From Cylindrotheca closterium (lineage: Eukaryota; Bacillariophyta; Bacillariophyceae; Bacillariales; Bacillariaceae), in the NCBI GenBank assembly GCA_933822405.4, contig CAKOGP040001992.1:124001-188000 (forward strand): a DNA stretch of 64,000 nucleotides. The letters are read 5' to 3'. Both the position numbers and the translations under genes were made by a program. The notes under the pieces were generated by a model. The model had not been told where the DNA came from, did no database searches, and saw only the letters and a program-made list of their open reading frames with translations. The number at the start of each line of letters is the position of its first letter. Positions within the stretch are counted from its first letter, which is position 1. Below are positions 21,944-32,154 of the stretch, one piece after another.

Positions 21944-22636
21944 CTACCAGTCTTTTACCTGTTTTCGATTCGCTTTGACTGCACTCCGTTTCTTTTTGAA
22001 CTCTTTCCGTCTTCGTTTCTCTCCTTGCGAGATCCCTTCCCGCTGCCTTCTTATTTTCGGTCGCGGCCACGCTTCGAGCACCATGACCTTTAATTTGTCC
22101 AAGGCGGCTTTTCTATTCATGCCTTGCGTTCTATTCTCTTGGCTAGTTATCGTCATGAATCCTTCTTTATTGATCCGATTGCTCTGCTGGGTGGACAACC
22201 TCTCTCGAACTTCCCTCGGCATCCAGTCAGCTTGCATGACGTGGAAACGGAGTTCTACTTTGGTACTGAGTTTGTTGACATTTTGACCTCCCGATCCTGA
22301 TGACCGCACAAAACTGATTTCGAGCTTGTCTTCTGGGATAGAAACTGTTTTGGGAACCGTCCATGTAGAAAATGATCGTCTCGGCGGTCCACTGTTGGGG
22401 TTTCGTCTCATGTTAGCGTTGTTCGTGGCAGGGCTATAGGGCTCATAGGTCCACGTAGGCTTAATGTCCTTTTCCTCTTCTTCACTGTTGCTAGAAAGTA
22501 GGTAGCTGAATTCTCTTCTTCCCAATGTATCTGTCGCTTGTACTCCAAAAGCTGGTCGAATTGGGTTGGTCACAAAAGCAGCCATCGATGATAATGATGA
22601 TGATGATGGCCTGGCCGAAACGAGCACCCTCTTCAT
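21944..22636 (-). CDS. ArfB/ICT1-type peptidyl-tRNA hydrolase (class I release factor-like)
   Basis: A single exon encodes 230 residues from the ATG at 22636 (MKRVLVSARPSSSSLSS). An in-frame ATG at 22828 would add 64 residues that look non-coding. The C-terminal half carries the release-factor catalytic loop SGSGGQNVNK (GGQ at about 116-118), NRINKEGFMTI and a strongly basic tail (RRRKEFKKKRSAVKANRK), which in this family enters the ribosomal mRNA channel. ICT1/ArfB hydrolyses peptidyl-tRNA on stalled ribosomes and in mitochondria is also a large-subunit component. It lacks the codon-recognition domains of full release factors. The N-terminal Ser/Arg-rich stretch suggests mitochondrial, or possibly plastid, import. 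Confidence 0.9.
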   Translation of the reverse strand: MKRVLVSARPSSSSLSSMAAFVTNPIRPAFGVQATDTLGRREFSYLLSSNSEEEEKDIKPTWTYEPYSPATNNANMRRNPNSGPPRRSFSTWTVPKTVSIPEDKLEISFVRSSGSGGQNVNKLSTKVELRFHVMQADWMPREVRERLSTQQSNRINKEGFMTITSQENRTQGMNRKAALDKLKVMVLEAWPRPKIRRQREGISQGEKRRRKEFKKKRSAVKANRKQVKDW

Positions 22637-23123
22637 TTGATTACATATTAACAACACCGACATGAATACGAAATACCACTGTACCCCACCACGAACAAAA
22701 AAATGATGATACATCAACGATAATAACGAGGTTCGATCACGGCAAGGTGAACATATTATGACATCAATATGATTGCCTACTTTTGTCCTCGTTTCCAATC
22801 GTACCTGGTACGATACGTGTGAATTCATATATACGATTTGACACTACAAGTACAGCACTACATCATCACTCTGTAGTCATCGCCTTGCGGTCATCCCACC
22901 CCGTCGTTCAGTCGCACGTACACGTGTACGGAACCCCCTTCTTCTGTCTGTCCATATTCCATATGTCTCTCGTGGTGTTACTATTCTTGGTCGCAGAATG
23001 CTGACAAAAAATGATGACGGATGCTACGAAGAACGCAACAAGATCTCATCAATGCCGTTGACAGACTCGCTCACTCACTCGCTCACTCACTCGCTTTGAG
23101 ATAAACCACACCATATCCAAACG
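22637..23123. other. divergent intergenic region, ArfB-like and small plastid protein genes
   Basis: No gene was recognised beyond the possible upstream in-frame extension of the ArfB-like gene to an ATG at 22828. A short ctcactcact-type tandem repeat sits at about 23070-23095, just before the next start codon. Confidence 0.5.
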
Positions 23124-23540
23124 ATGAGAAGCTTCAATCCGTTATTCCTGACTTTAATCCTCTCATTCTTACTACGTCTGGAATGCCAAGCGTTTGTCGT
23201 GCCGAAACAGTGCTGGTCCGCAAAGCTCACGTTGTCGGTTGCGGAAAATGACAACCACAATCAGAACGAGGACGAAGAGAGCGACGAAAGCATCGGAGAG
23301 TCGCTAAACACTCTTCTCGACAAACAGTTCTTTGATCCTGAAAAATATGACGAGAATGATACTGGGCCCCTTGCTTGGTTTGCCAACTTTGTCAAGCGAG
23401 ACTACGAATTCGCTGAAACTGTCTACGTGGGCGTCTATTTGACTGTACTGGTGATCATTACACAAGAGGTGTTGCGAATGCAGCTTTATGGAGACAAGTA
23501 TATGCCTTTCGCACGTATAGGGAATGGCAATCTCTTTTGA
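23124..23540 (+). CDS. small plastid-targeted single-helix membrane protein, unknown family
   Basis: A single exon encodes 138 residues. The N-terminus is a signal peptide (FNPLFLTLILSFLLRLECQ) followed by CQAFVVP, which fits the A-F type cleavage motif of diatom plastid proteins. The mature part is acidic and then has a conserved-looking block WFANFVKRDYEFAE and one membrane helix at about 97-116, ending with QLYGDKYMPF. Size, acidic lumen- or stroma-side segment and a single helix recall small accessory subunits of thylakoid complexes, but I recognise no family, so no function is assigned. Confidence 0.7.
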   Translation: MRSFNPLFLTLILSFLLRLECQAFVVPKQCWSAKLTLSVAENDNHNQNEDEESDESIGESLNTLLDKQFFDPEKYDENDTGPLAWFANFVKRDYEFAETVYVGVYLTVLVIITQEVLRMQLYGDKYMPFARIGNGNLF

Positions 23541-24103
23541 AAACAAAAGCCGGAATGGATATTGGTCCACAGAATGACAGAGAAGGGGCTCTTGACGCAA
23601 TCTCTTGACAAATGCAGATGACACGCGACCCACAAGAAGTCAAATTGTGAAGTAGGAGAAAGCTGGTCTACTTGATTTACTGTACGAAACCACATTGGCG
23701 ATTGGTGCAAAGGAGGGAGGCTTGGTTGAAAGTGGTTACTAACATCACATCCATGGATTTCACCGTCAGGCATCACGTTGAGAGAAAACTGTTTCGGGCA
23801 ATCGAAACAAAGCCTCGTTTTTTAATACACGACGGATAGGTTGCCCGTATCTCATGGCTCGTAGCAGTAACGTGTGCATATATCCCATAGGAAATGCATT
23901 GGCTTCTAGTAAACTTTCCTTCCGCTTTCACAATCGATTTTCAGTTGATTGCATAGTCGCTGCTGAAAGAAAAGAGTCGCGGTATGTAGCCACTTGCCTG
24001 AAACGCAGAAGTGCTGAAAATATTTCAGCCCAATCTCCGCTTGAGTTTCCTCATGCATCCAATGAAATCATGGGGTAGGAAAGATCAATGGGGCATCATT
24101 TCC
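23541..24103. other. 563-base gap between convergent genes
   Basis: This holds the 3' flanks of two convergent genes. Only short frames with no family resemblance are present; I see no RNA gene or repeat. Confidence 0.5.
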
Positions 24104-25549
24104 TCATACCGTCCTCCGCTTGTCGCAGTCAAATTCATCTTGATAACCAAGAAGACGCAACTCTTTCTTCACAATTGTACTTGGAGAATAATGCTTTACA
24201 ATTTCGAGGCCCTCGTTTTGGCACTTTTGCCTCATCTCTGAACTTTTCATTGCCTGAAGTGCTTCATCGAATGACCATAGTTGACGGGTCATCTTGAGGG
24301 GCAAAATCGCATCATCCACGACGTACACGCATGTGTAGTTGTGGGCAATGAGAAAGTCTTGAAAGATTTCACCGTTAATCTCCAATAGTACTGGAACACC
24401 ACTCCTCATTTGACTGATTGCTCTTTGCACATTGCCATATCTCAGCTTTTCACGCCTCGAAATCTTTGCCGGTACCACGAGCATATGAAATTTCCAAAAC
24501 AACTCATAGTATATTCGTCCTGGCCCTTGATTAGGATCTTTCGCCAGCTTTTCGAGTCGTTCATGTTCTGAAGTATTCGCTCTCTTGAAAAAGTCTTTAT
24601 ACCAAACTTCAACTCCAAAGGGCTTGTCAATACAAGAGTAAACAACGTCCGAGTGTTTGGATGACATTATAGGACATGGATAACCTTGATTGTTCCATAT
24701 GGTTGCCACCTGTAGCGTCGAAACGTTCTCTATCGGGGGAATCGCAAATTGAGGATGATGTGTTCCATACAGCATATCCTGTGGAAAGCTATTGTACCAA
24801 TGCTCGACAACATGGTATTTCGTGTAATTGAACTTATCGAGCCCGTGGTATCTACTTTGTACAAAGACTTCATTTCCTGCTTGCAGATCAGCAGACTTGA
24901 GAATATAGTCGTCGACTACGTCCACAAAGATTCGTCCCAGTCTTGGTAAAGGTTCCAATGCTTTCTTCAGCGATACAGTTGCACTGTAGTTTTTCAGCAA
25001 ACTCTTTCTCTTTGCTTCATCACTCAACGATATAGTTTGTGCTTGAAGGATTTGCTTGTGTGGATGGATCGACACCATTACATGGGCACAGTGCTCTGCA
25101 ATTATTTTGAATTCACGGCATCGAATCTTGAAGGAGCCCCACTTCATCATGGTTCGCTGGGCAGTGCACAATATTTCAAACGATGCCGTCGGCTCAATCT
25201 CCTTCATGATTTTCTCTTCATTGACTAAAAGAACTTTATCCACTGGCGGGATTACCTCCGTTACTGTTCTCGGCTGAATCTCCTTCACAATGGTCGTCTG
25301 AGGAACTTCCTTCGCAATGTGCTCTTCGTCCACTAAAAGAATTGTTTCCGCTATTGGCGGGATTACCTTCGTTATTGAAGCCAGATTCTGATACAGCATG
25401 CCAAGTATTAGTAGAAGCAGAACGAAAGCATGGCTCTGCTGAGACGTTAAGCTCGGCATTGCCATCGTTCCTGCTTCAATGACGAACATGTAAATATTGA
25501 TTGATTTGAAATTGGTTGATCGAAGTAGTCGTTTCATTAAGTCTGCCAT
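24104..25549 (-). CDS. type II membrane protein, glycosyltransferase-like
   Basis: A single exon encodes 481 residues from an ATG at 25549. A signal anchor lies at about residues 39-57 (HAFVLLLLILGMLYQNLA). The stem that follows has a duplicated unit: KVIPPIAETILLVDEEHI (from 61) and EVIPPVDKVLLVNEEKI (from 98). The main domain runs from about 200 to the end. Segments such as QSRYHGLDKFNYTKYHVVEHWYNS, NNQGYPCP, YGNVQRAISQMRSGVPVLLE and FDEALQAMKSSE recall GT-B glycosyltransferase C-terminal folds (a nucleotide-sugar site followed by a gating helix), but no defining motif is certain. A Golgi location is inferred. It starts only 95 bases from the divergent methyltransferase gene. Confidence 0.6.
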   Translation of the reverse strand: MADLMKRLLRSTNFKSINIYMFVIEAGTMAMPSLTSQQSHAFVLLLLILGMLYQNLASITKVIPPIAETILLVDEEHIAKEVPQTTIVKEIQPRTVTEVIPPVDKVLLVNEEKIMKEIEPTASFEILCTAQRTMMKWGSFKIRCREFKIIAEHCAHVMVSIHPHKQILQAQTISLSDEAKRKSLLKNYSATVSLKKALEPLPRLGRIFVDVVDDYILKSADLQAGNEVFVQSRYHGLDKFNYTKYHVVEHWYNSFPQDMLYGTHHPQFAIPPIENVSTLQVATIWNNQGYPCPIMSSKHSDVVYSCIDKPFGVEVWYKDFFKRANTSEHERLEKLAKDPNQGPGRIYYELFWKFHMLVVPAKISRREKLRYGNVQRAISQMRSGVPVLLEINGEIFQDFLIAHNYTCVYVVDDAILPLKMTRQLWSFDEALQAMKSSEMRQKCQNEGLEIVKHYSPSTIVKKELRLLGYQDEFDCDKRRTV

Positions 25550-25644
25550 CGACCGTGCGTTTCAAAAATCAAAAAACACATCAACCAAAAACCCAAACCT
25601 ATGGGTGCATTACAAATAGTCAAACTGGATACTTCTTGTACTTG

Positions 25645-26529
25645 ATGATTCAAAGCATTCTCTTTGTGGTCATTCTCTTACAATTTCAGATACTCAACAG
25701 CTTTTCGATGACTCTTTTCCCCAACAGTAGACTTGTCTATGGAAAGGATGACGCCTTGTTTGGGGCGATCGAGCAACAACAAGGTGACAAGCCCTTTGGC
25801 GCATTTTTGGACGCTGGAACCGGGATGCATTCCTTGCGATGGATGGCTACGCTAAAAAACCTGGGGATGACTAGATTCAAAGCCATCACTGCAGACGAAG
25901 AAATGCGGCGAAGAGTTCAAACAGAGGCCGACTCATTGAACATGTCGGATGATGGAGATGTTGTCATTGGCAACTGGTTTGGCAATAGGCTGCCCGTTCC
26001 TGTTGATGAAAAGTATGATACAATACTGGCGGACTACCTCATCGGAGCAATGGATGGTTTTTCTCCCTATAAGCAAGACCAGATGATTTCAATGCTATCC
26101 TCTTACTTGAATCCTGGAGGAAAGCTGTATATCGTCGGTCTGGAACCCATTCCAGATTACGCAGATGGTGATGGGAACATAATATGCAAGGTTCGACAGA
26201 TAAGGGATGCTTGTATCTTGCTTGCTGGCCACAGATGCTATAGGGAATATCCAGTAGAATGGATTCAACGACAGGTCACTAATATCCCAGAGTTGACACT
26301 CCTCAATACGACAACTTTCCCGATACTGTATTCGCACCAGACTATCGTCAATCAAATCAACGTTGGGAGATCAAAGTTCGAATCTTTCCCTTCGCCAGAG
26401 CTAGCTGAAGAGATGAAGAAAGTCTTGGATGATCTCGAGCGCCAAAGCTTGGCCGCCACGAGTAACAAAAAGCGTGTAAAGCTGGGCTTTGATTATGTTG
26501 TTACAGCTGTAAAGGCAGAATCTACATAA
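25645..26529 (+). CDS. class I SAM-dependent methyltransferase with signal peptide
   Basis: A single exon encodes 294 residues from the first ATG, at 25645; the frame upstream starts with TTG. Residues 1-20 form a hydrophobic signal (IQSILFVVILLQFQILNSFS). The Rossmann core shows motif I FLDAGTGMHS (54-63), an acidic residue after the second strand (ITADEE), a motif IV-like YDTILADYLIGAM (124-136) and a motif VI-like LNPGGKLYIVGLEP (155-168). The fold assignment is firm; the substrate is not. The SFSM region could be a plastid cleavage site or simply a secretory signal. It is divergently paired with the glycosyltransferase-like gene. Confidence 0.75.
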   Translation: MIQSILFVVILLQFQILNSFSMTLFPNSRLVYGKDDALFGAIEQQQGDKPFGAFLDAGTGMHSLRWMATLKNLGMTRFKAITADEEMRRRVQTEADSLNMSDDGDVVIGNWFGNRLPVPVDEKYDTILADYLIGAMDGFSPYKQDQMISMLSSYLNPGGKLYIVGLEPIPDYADGDGNIICKVRQIRDACILLAGHRCYREYPVEWIQRQVTNIPELTLLNTTTFPILYSHQTIVNQINVGRSKFESFPSPELAEEMKKVLDDLERQSLAATSNKKRVKLGFDYVVTAVKAEST

Positions 26530-26740
26530 ACAAAAACCACAAAGGATGCAGTGTGTTTCAAAAATACATTAAAACCGAAAGGGGGACTTCATACTTCTTT
26601 TTTCAAGCACCTAATCACCACGTGCTGCAAAAGATATCACTGCTTGTGAAAATAAAGACTCGGTTACGTAGTAGTGCTGGACTAGGGTTTTTGACAATCA
26701 ATAGAAAGCAAGCAAAGTGAATATAGTTTCAACTTGCTGT

Positions 26741-29372
26741 CTAGCCACCACAACCTGGATAGCAGAGAAAATAGTTGTTTAGAGGAGCACTCTATCTGAA
26801 ATCATATGTACACACAAGCCGCTTACCACCTCCTCCTCCGCCGCCACCACAGCCTCCTCCACCACCACCGCCGAAGTCTTGAAGGCCAAGCATTAAATTT
26901 ATTGTTGAGTCTATATGCATCGTGCAGTAGTTGGTATCGCAACTGGAAACACTTACCTCCTCCACCGCTATCTCCAAAAAATCCTCCTCCTATTTTTTTT
27001 TTCCGAAAGCAAATTTCTTGTCAATGGGCTGAATGAAAAACGAATAGAAAGATTCGTCCAACTGTCTTCTTACCTCCGCCTCCGTCCCCTAGACGAGTAC
27101 CTCCCTACATAATATCAAGAAGAAAAAATATGAGAATAAGTGCGATCCGTTTCTTTTTTGAAACGACCATGCAAAGACTTACACAGGCAGCAGCTCCACA
27201 GGCGGCACCCCCACAGCCAGATGCGCCACATCCAGCTCCACAATTACCATCACCACCACCAGAAATGTGGATATTTGAATCGCCACCACAGCCCCCACCA
27301 CAGTCATAGTATTCACCGGGGAAATACCAAATTCCAGTATCACTATAGTGTGTATTGGAAACGTTGCGGTTGTTCTTGTACTTTGGCGGCAGCCCAATCT
27401 TTCCTGTTGGTCTGGCTGCGCCTGCTCGAGCCTTCACAACTGCCTCGGTTGTTTCCAATTTGTCAAGATCGTCCTCCATAGTCTTTGGCACGTTACAAAG
27501 GCCGCAGCATGTTGCCATTGCAATATCACTCTTCTTTTGCAAGATGCGAAGCTTCATCCTCATTGCCAAAATCTCGTAGGCTTCCTTTGTGGTGATATGG
27601 AAGTATCCTACTTTGTCCGCCTTTCTGCCGAATATGTAGTCCTGCTTGAATGGATTTGCATTGACTCCCCTAGTTTTAGATTTCGGAGCAGAGGCAACAA
27701 AGCCAGGGGAACCATCAGGAGCATTCCCAGTCAGTGGAGTCCAATACGCCGTCGCATCATTTGCAGCAGCATCGGCTGCGTCGTTGGTGGCATCGACTCT
27801 CTGCACCTCACGCTGAAAGCCAGTTGCGATCTTGGTTTGCTTCATGGTGGTGAAGTTCACCATATATCCCTTAGAAGGAGAGGTTTCGCCATTGTTGCCC
27901 TGGGCCTGGTATGCCGACTCCAGAATCGAGTTTGCAGTATCATCATATTTGATCCAGCACTCGGATGGATTCCCATAAATGGCAGAAGAGCTATGCTTTC
28001 CCATCTGTCCTTGTGTCTCTTTCCAGCACCATACCTTGGGGCGCTCCAAAGCAGACTTCACATTCACAATCCTCTGCACCTCACGGACATATCCCGTTGC
28101 CTTTTTTGTCTGTTTATTCTCGAGAAAGTCGACTACGTATCCGTTTCCCAAGTCACATGTACCTTCACCGCCTTGATTTTTGAATGCGGTTTCAAGCGTT
28201 GCATTGGCTGATTCATCGTACTTGATCCAGCATTCCGAGGGATCACCAGCAACGGAACTCGCAGGATGTTTCGACATTTGTGATGCGGTTTCCTTCCATG
28301 CCCACACAATGTCCAAGTCGTAAGCACCACCAGTTGGGTTTGTAGAAGATGCACCTTGTAGACCAATCATGTGCAGAAACGGTCCAAGAGGGATCTGTGC
28401 TTCTTCGTTGCATACTCGACTACACCACGAGATATTGTAGTATCCCTTCGGTGGCTCGCCACGATACATTCCTCCCTTTACAAAATATTCCTCCCCGTAG
28501 CTTTTCTTCCATAGAGCTTTTGTGTCGTTGAAAGCTCGATCCAATGGACCATCATCCGTACGATCGTTCAAGCTGTCATCGTGGTTCAATGTAGTACCCA
28601 TGATGGCCTTGCAGTCCACAAAGTATCCAGTCAGACTCGATAGAATGTGAGTATGCCACATGAGATCGATCTGGTATGTGGGGACAAGGATAGTATTCGA
28701 CTTTTCTGCCGTTCTTCGAAGTTTTAGAAACTTGTAGTACTGGACGGCACCTTCCTTGAGAAATTCTTCACTTGCAAAGCGTGGACCAGACACTTGCCAT
28801 AGAAAGGTTGCTTGTCGGTCGGTTGAGCCCAAAAGGTCAAAACCGTCCAGAAAGAGAGAGCCATCATCGATCTTTTCTTCAGAATATGGTAGTGTTTGGG
28901 ATGCAGATGCCTCCACCTGAAGGTGGAAACTCTCTTCTGGGTACTGTTGGTTCCAGAGAGATCGAGTTCTCTCAGCTGCAGCCTTCATATCGTTTTCAAT
29001 CATGTTCAGGCTTCCTCCATATACTTCATCGCTGTTCCACTGAAAACAGAACGCCGGATTAGCTTCGAGCATTTGGCAGTCATTGCCGAATTCACGCTTC
29101 AGATACGATGTATAACGGAATGGTGCAAGTCGGTGACAATGCCAGAGCCATGCGCAGTCTGCTGGTGGCACTATCGTTTCCCGAGGATTGGCGAGAACCA
29201 AAGGCAGCCATAAATCACGGTAGCGCTGTAGCGACTTGGGAGAAGGTCGTTGGATGGTGACTCCTAGTTGATGAAGAGTCTGAAGGAATCCAACATGTTG
29301 TTTCGACAATTCAACCAAGTCAATGGGAAAGTCAAAGGCTTTGTCATCATTGTTTGCTTGGCATTGCGTCAT
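26741..29372 (-). CDS. DUF1399 (GRDP-type) protein with two WWE domains and Gly/Cys-rich micro-exon tail
   Basis: Five exons, 29372-27183, 27104-27074, 26989-26957, 26877-26827 and 26754-26741, encode 772 residues. The ATG opens MTQCQANNDD, as in the paralogue; the frame upstream starts with TTG. The N-terminal 300 residues carry the DUF1399 motifs of plant GRDP proteins: PPADCAWLWHCHRLAP (69-84) and YQIDLMWHTHILSSLTGYF (233-251). Two tandem WWE domains follow at about 356-436 and 447-526 (each with C-WIKYD, a YxVDF/YMVNF strand and TGYVREVQR or TGFQREVQR). A conserved middle (YWTPLTGNAPDGSPGF, YFHITTKEAYE) leads into CGGGCGG, then a Gly/Cys-rich tail finished by four exons of 31, 33, 51 and 14 bases. 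In other proteins WWE domains bind poly-ADP-ribose or ubiquitination partners. The combined function is unknown. Confidence 0.82.
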
Positions 29373-30076
29373 GATGATTATGTTGACAAGCTGTGGCACA
29401 AAGAAAATAACGGTGGAAATGAACGAATAAGATTTCAATCAAAATCAAACTTCGAATCAAATGATACGCGCGTGCACGTCTGATGGGTGATCAAGACATT
29501 GAAAGAACTTGGAACTTTGAATGAATAAAACTCCGCGCGACCATAATTGCGACCTCTTGAAGAATTTTGGAACTCTGAATCAGGTTTCGGCTAGAATCTC
29601 GACCTCGCGGACCGTCCCGTGCCACCAACTTCGTATCTTTTTGTCAAAATACTGCGAACGGCACAGCACAACACTTTATTCAAGGATGCTCAATTGTAGC
29701 ATGTTTTTAAAAAAATAAACATGCTGACGCACAACGACGACTCCGATGTGAGATCATACATCAAATCTCGGACTGGGAGTTGAGGGGAGTTTGCATCTGA
29801 TGTGTGTGACGCGTCGTAACTTGTTAATCCGCCTTGGATACGCGTCTTTTTAACCCAAAACTAGTCAACTACAACTGGGGAAGAAACTATACCTCCACTC
29901 AACACATTGGATGTTATTATGTTGAATGTCTTTTGACGACTACGGACAGTGTAAGCGTCCTCATTGTATTCAAACTATTGCAAATATTATCCACTTTGAA
30001 CATGCATCAACATTACACTACTATATTGCTTTATATAAAACTGAGTAACACAATGACCACTGTAGACACTTGCTCC
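29373..30076. other. spacer between tandem DUF1399 genes
   Basis: The 704 bases between the two minus-strand copies contain the promoter of copy 1 and the 3' flank of copy 2. No other gene was recognised. The region is A/T-rich with an oligo-A run at 29708-29717. Confidence 0.5.
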
Positions 30077-32154
30077 TTAACCACCACAACCTGGAAAACG
30101 AAAGGGACAAGAACCGTTAGGAGAGGATCAATTGAGAGTTTTCAGAAGTGCAACGAAGCATAACTCACCTCCACCGCCACATCCTACAAATGAAAGTGGA
30201 CAAGGAGAAATACGCGTGAACAGACCTGTGTAAAAAAGATGAGACTTCCAAAGGTTACACTGTTTCTTACCACCACCACCACAACCTGTGAACGAATAAA
30301 GCAAAGATTAGTATGAGATGAAGAAAAAATCAGGATTTGGCAGCTGAGGCAAAAGGGCATCTAGCTATGAGAATCTAATAAACTTACCTCCTCCAGCACA
30401 AGCTGCAACACCCTATAGGACCAACAAGTACAAAAGCAAGGACTAAAATGTGAGAAAGCGATACCTTGGTACGGTAGTAATATCTGGAGGCAAAAAACAC
30501 ACGAACTTACACAAGCCGCCGCACCACAAGCCGATGCACCACCTTTTGACGAAGAATTGCCTTTACCTATCGCCCCACCTCCACAGCCTCCACCACATTC
30601 ATAGTATGCCGCTGGGAATAGCCAGGCCCCTGCTTCACTGTAGTGCCTACTAGTCACTTGCTTATCGTCCTTGTACCTTTCAGGAATTCCAACCTTTCCG
30701 AAGGGTGCACCAGCTGTTGACCGAGCTTCAGTGATTGAGTTTGTTATCTTTAGAATCTCGATATCCGCGTCCATTTTCTTCTTCCATTTAGCACCGCGGC
30801 AAAGGCCGAGCGTGCAACACGTTGCTAGTGCGACGTCGTTCTCAAACCTTTTGGTTCGAGCACTAATCCTCTTGGACAAGATTGCGTAGGCTTCCTTAGT
30901 AGTGATATGAAAGTATCCCACGCAAGTGCCTATCTTGCCAAATATGTAATCCTCCTTGTATGGGTTTGCATTAATTCCTTTCTCTTTCGATTTCATTGCC
31001 ATTTGAATAAAGGCAGGGGAACCATCAGGAGCAGATCCGGAGAGTGGCGTCCAGGCTGCATTTGCTAGATCCTCGTACGTCAAATCATCGGGGGAAAATT
31101 CAACTCCATCGCCTGCGTTCGGATTTTCATTTGGGTTTGTAGAGGATGCACCCTGCACATTAATCATATGTAGAAACGATCCCAGTGGAATTTGTGCTTC
31201 TTCGTTGCTGATTCGACTACACCACGAGGTACTGTAATATTCCCTTGGTGGCTCGCCACGATACATTCCTCCTTCTACAAAATAATCCTCGTCCTATTTT
31301 TTCTTCCATAGAGCCTTTGTTTCCCTGAAAGCTCGGTCTAGTGGACCATCATCAGTTCGATCGTTCAAGCTGTCATCGTGGTTCAAAGTACCTCCCATTA
31401 TGGCCCTGCAGTCAGCAAAGTAACCACTCATTCTGGATAGAATGTGGGTATGCCACATGAGGTCAATCTGGTATGTGGGCACAATAACACTATTGGACTT
31501 TTTTTCGTGCTTGCGCAGTTTCAAAAACTTGTAGTACTGAAGAGCGCCTTCCTTCAAAAAGTCTTCATCTGCAAAGTGTGGACCTGAGACTTGCCACAGA
31601 AAAGTTGCTTGACGACCCGTGGAGCCCAAAAGATCGAAACCGTCCAACAAAAGAGAGCGATCATCGATCTTTTGTTCCGCATGATTTGGCTCATCCATCT
31701 GAAGGTGGAAACTTTCTTCAGGATACTGTTGATTCCAGAGAGACCGAGTTCTATCTGCTGCAGGATTCAAATCTTCTTCAGTATTTTGCATGAAAGTCCC
31801 ATGTAGATCTCCATTATCGCATTGAAAGGAAAATGCTGGGCTGGCTTCTAGAATTCGGCAGTCGTTGCCGAATTGGCGCTTGAGGTACGATGTGTATCGG
31901 AATGGTGCAAGTCGGTGACAATGCCAGAGCCATGCGCAGTCGGCAGGAGGTATGAGCGCCTCGTTCGGATGGGAATGCACCAAAGGTAGCCATAAGTCAC
32001 AGTACCGCTCAAGCGATTTAGGAGAAGGTCGTTGAATGGTGACTCCGAATTGATGCAATGTCTGAAGGAATCCAACATGCTGCTTTGACAATTCAACCAA
32101 GTCAATGGGGAAGTCAAAGGCTCTGCCACCATTGTTTGCTTGGCGTTGTGTCAT
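30077..32154 (-). pseudogene. DUF1399 (GRDP-type) copy 2, in-frame stop, no WWE domains
   Basis: Five exons, 32154-30511, 30412-30388, 30285-30271, 30183-30169 and 30090-30077, would give 570 codons including one TAG at 31294-31296 (codon 287). Copy 1 has a Tyr codon (TAC) here, so one base change explains the break; frame and splice sites downstream are intact. The DUF1399 motifs (PPADCAWLWHCHRLAP, YQIDLMWHTHILS), the AWTPLSGSAPDGSP and YFHITTKEAYA blocks, and the Cys/Gly tail are all kept, but the roughly 170-residue WWE pair of copy 1 is absent, replaced by a short acidic link. Tail micro-exons of 25, 15, 15 and 14 bases encode Gly/Cys repeats. It may be a recent pseudogene, a truncated 286-residue protein, a polymorphic allele or a sequencing error. 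Confidence 0.75.

Noticed and set aside
22637..22828. Upstream in-frame ATG of the ArfB-like gene at 22828
   Set aside because: The 64 added residues contain no targeting signal or conserved segment, whereas the ATG at 22636 opens a Ser/Arg-rich presequence. I cannot exclude it fully.
26806..27481. Plus-strand frames rich in Pro, His and Ser
   Set aside because: They are antisense to the Gly/Cys micro-exons and to the C-terminal part of the DUF1399 gene.
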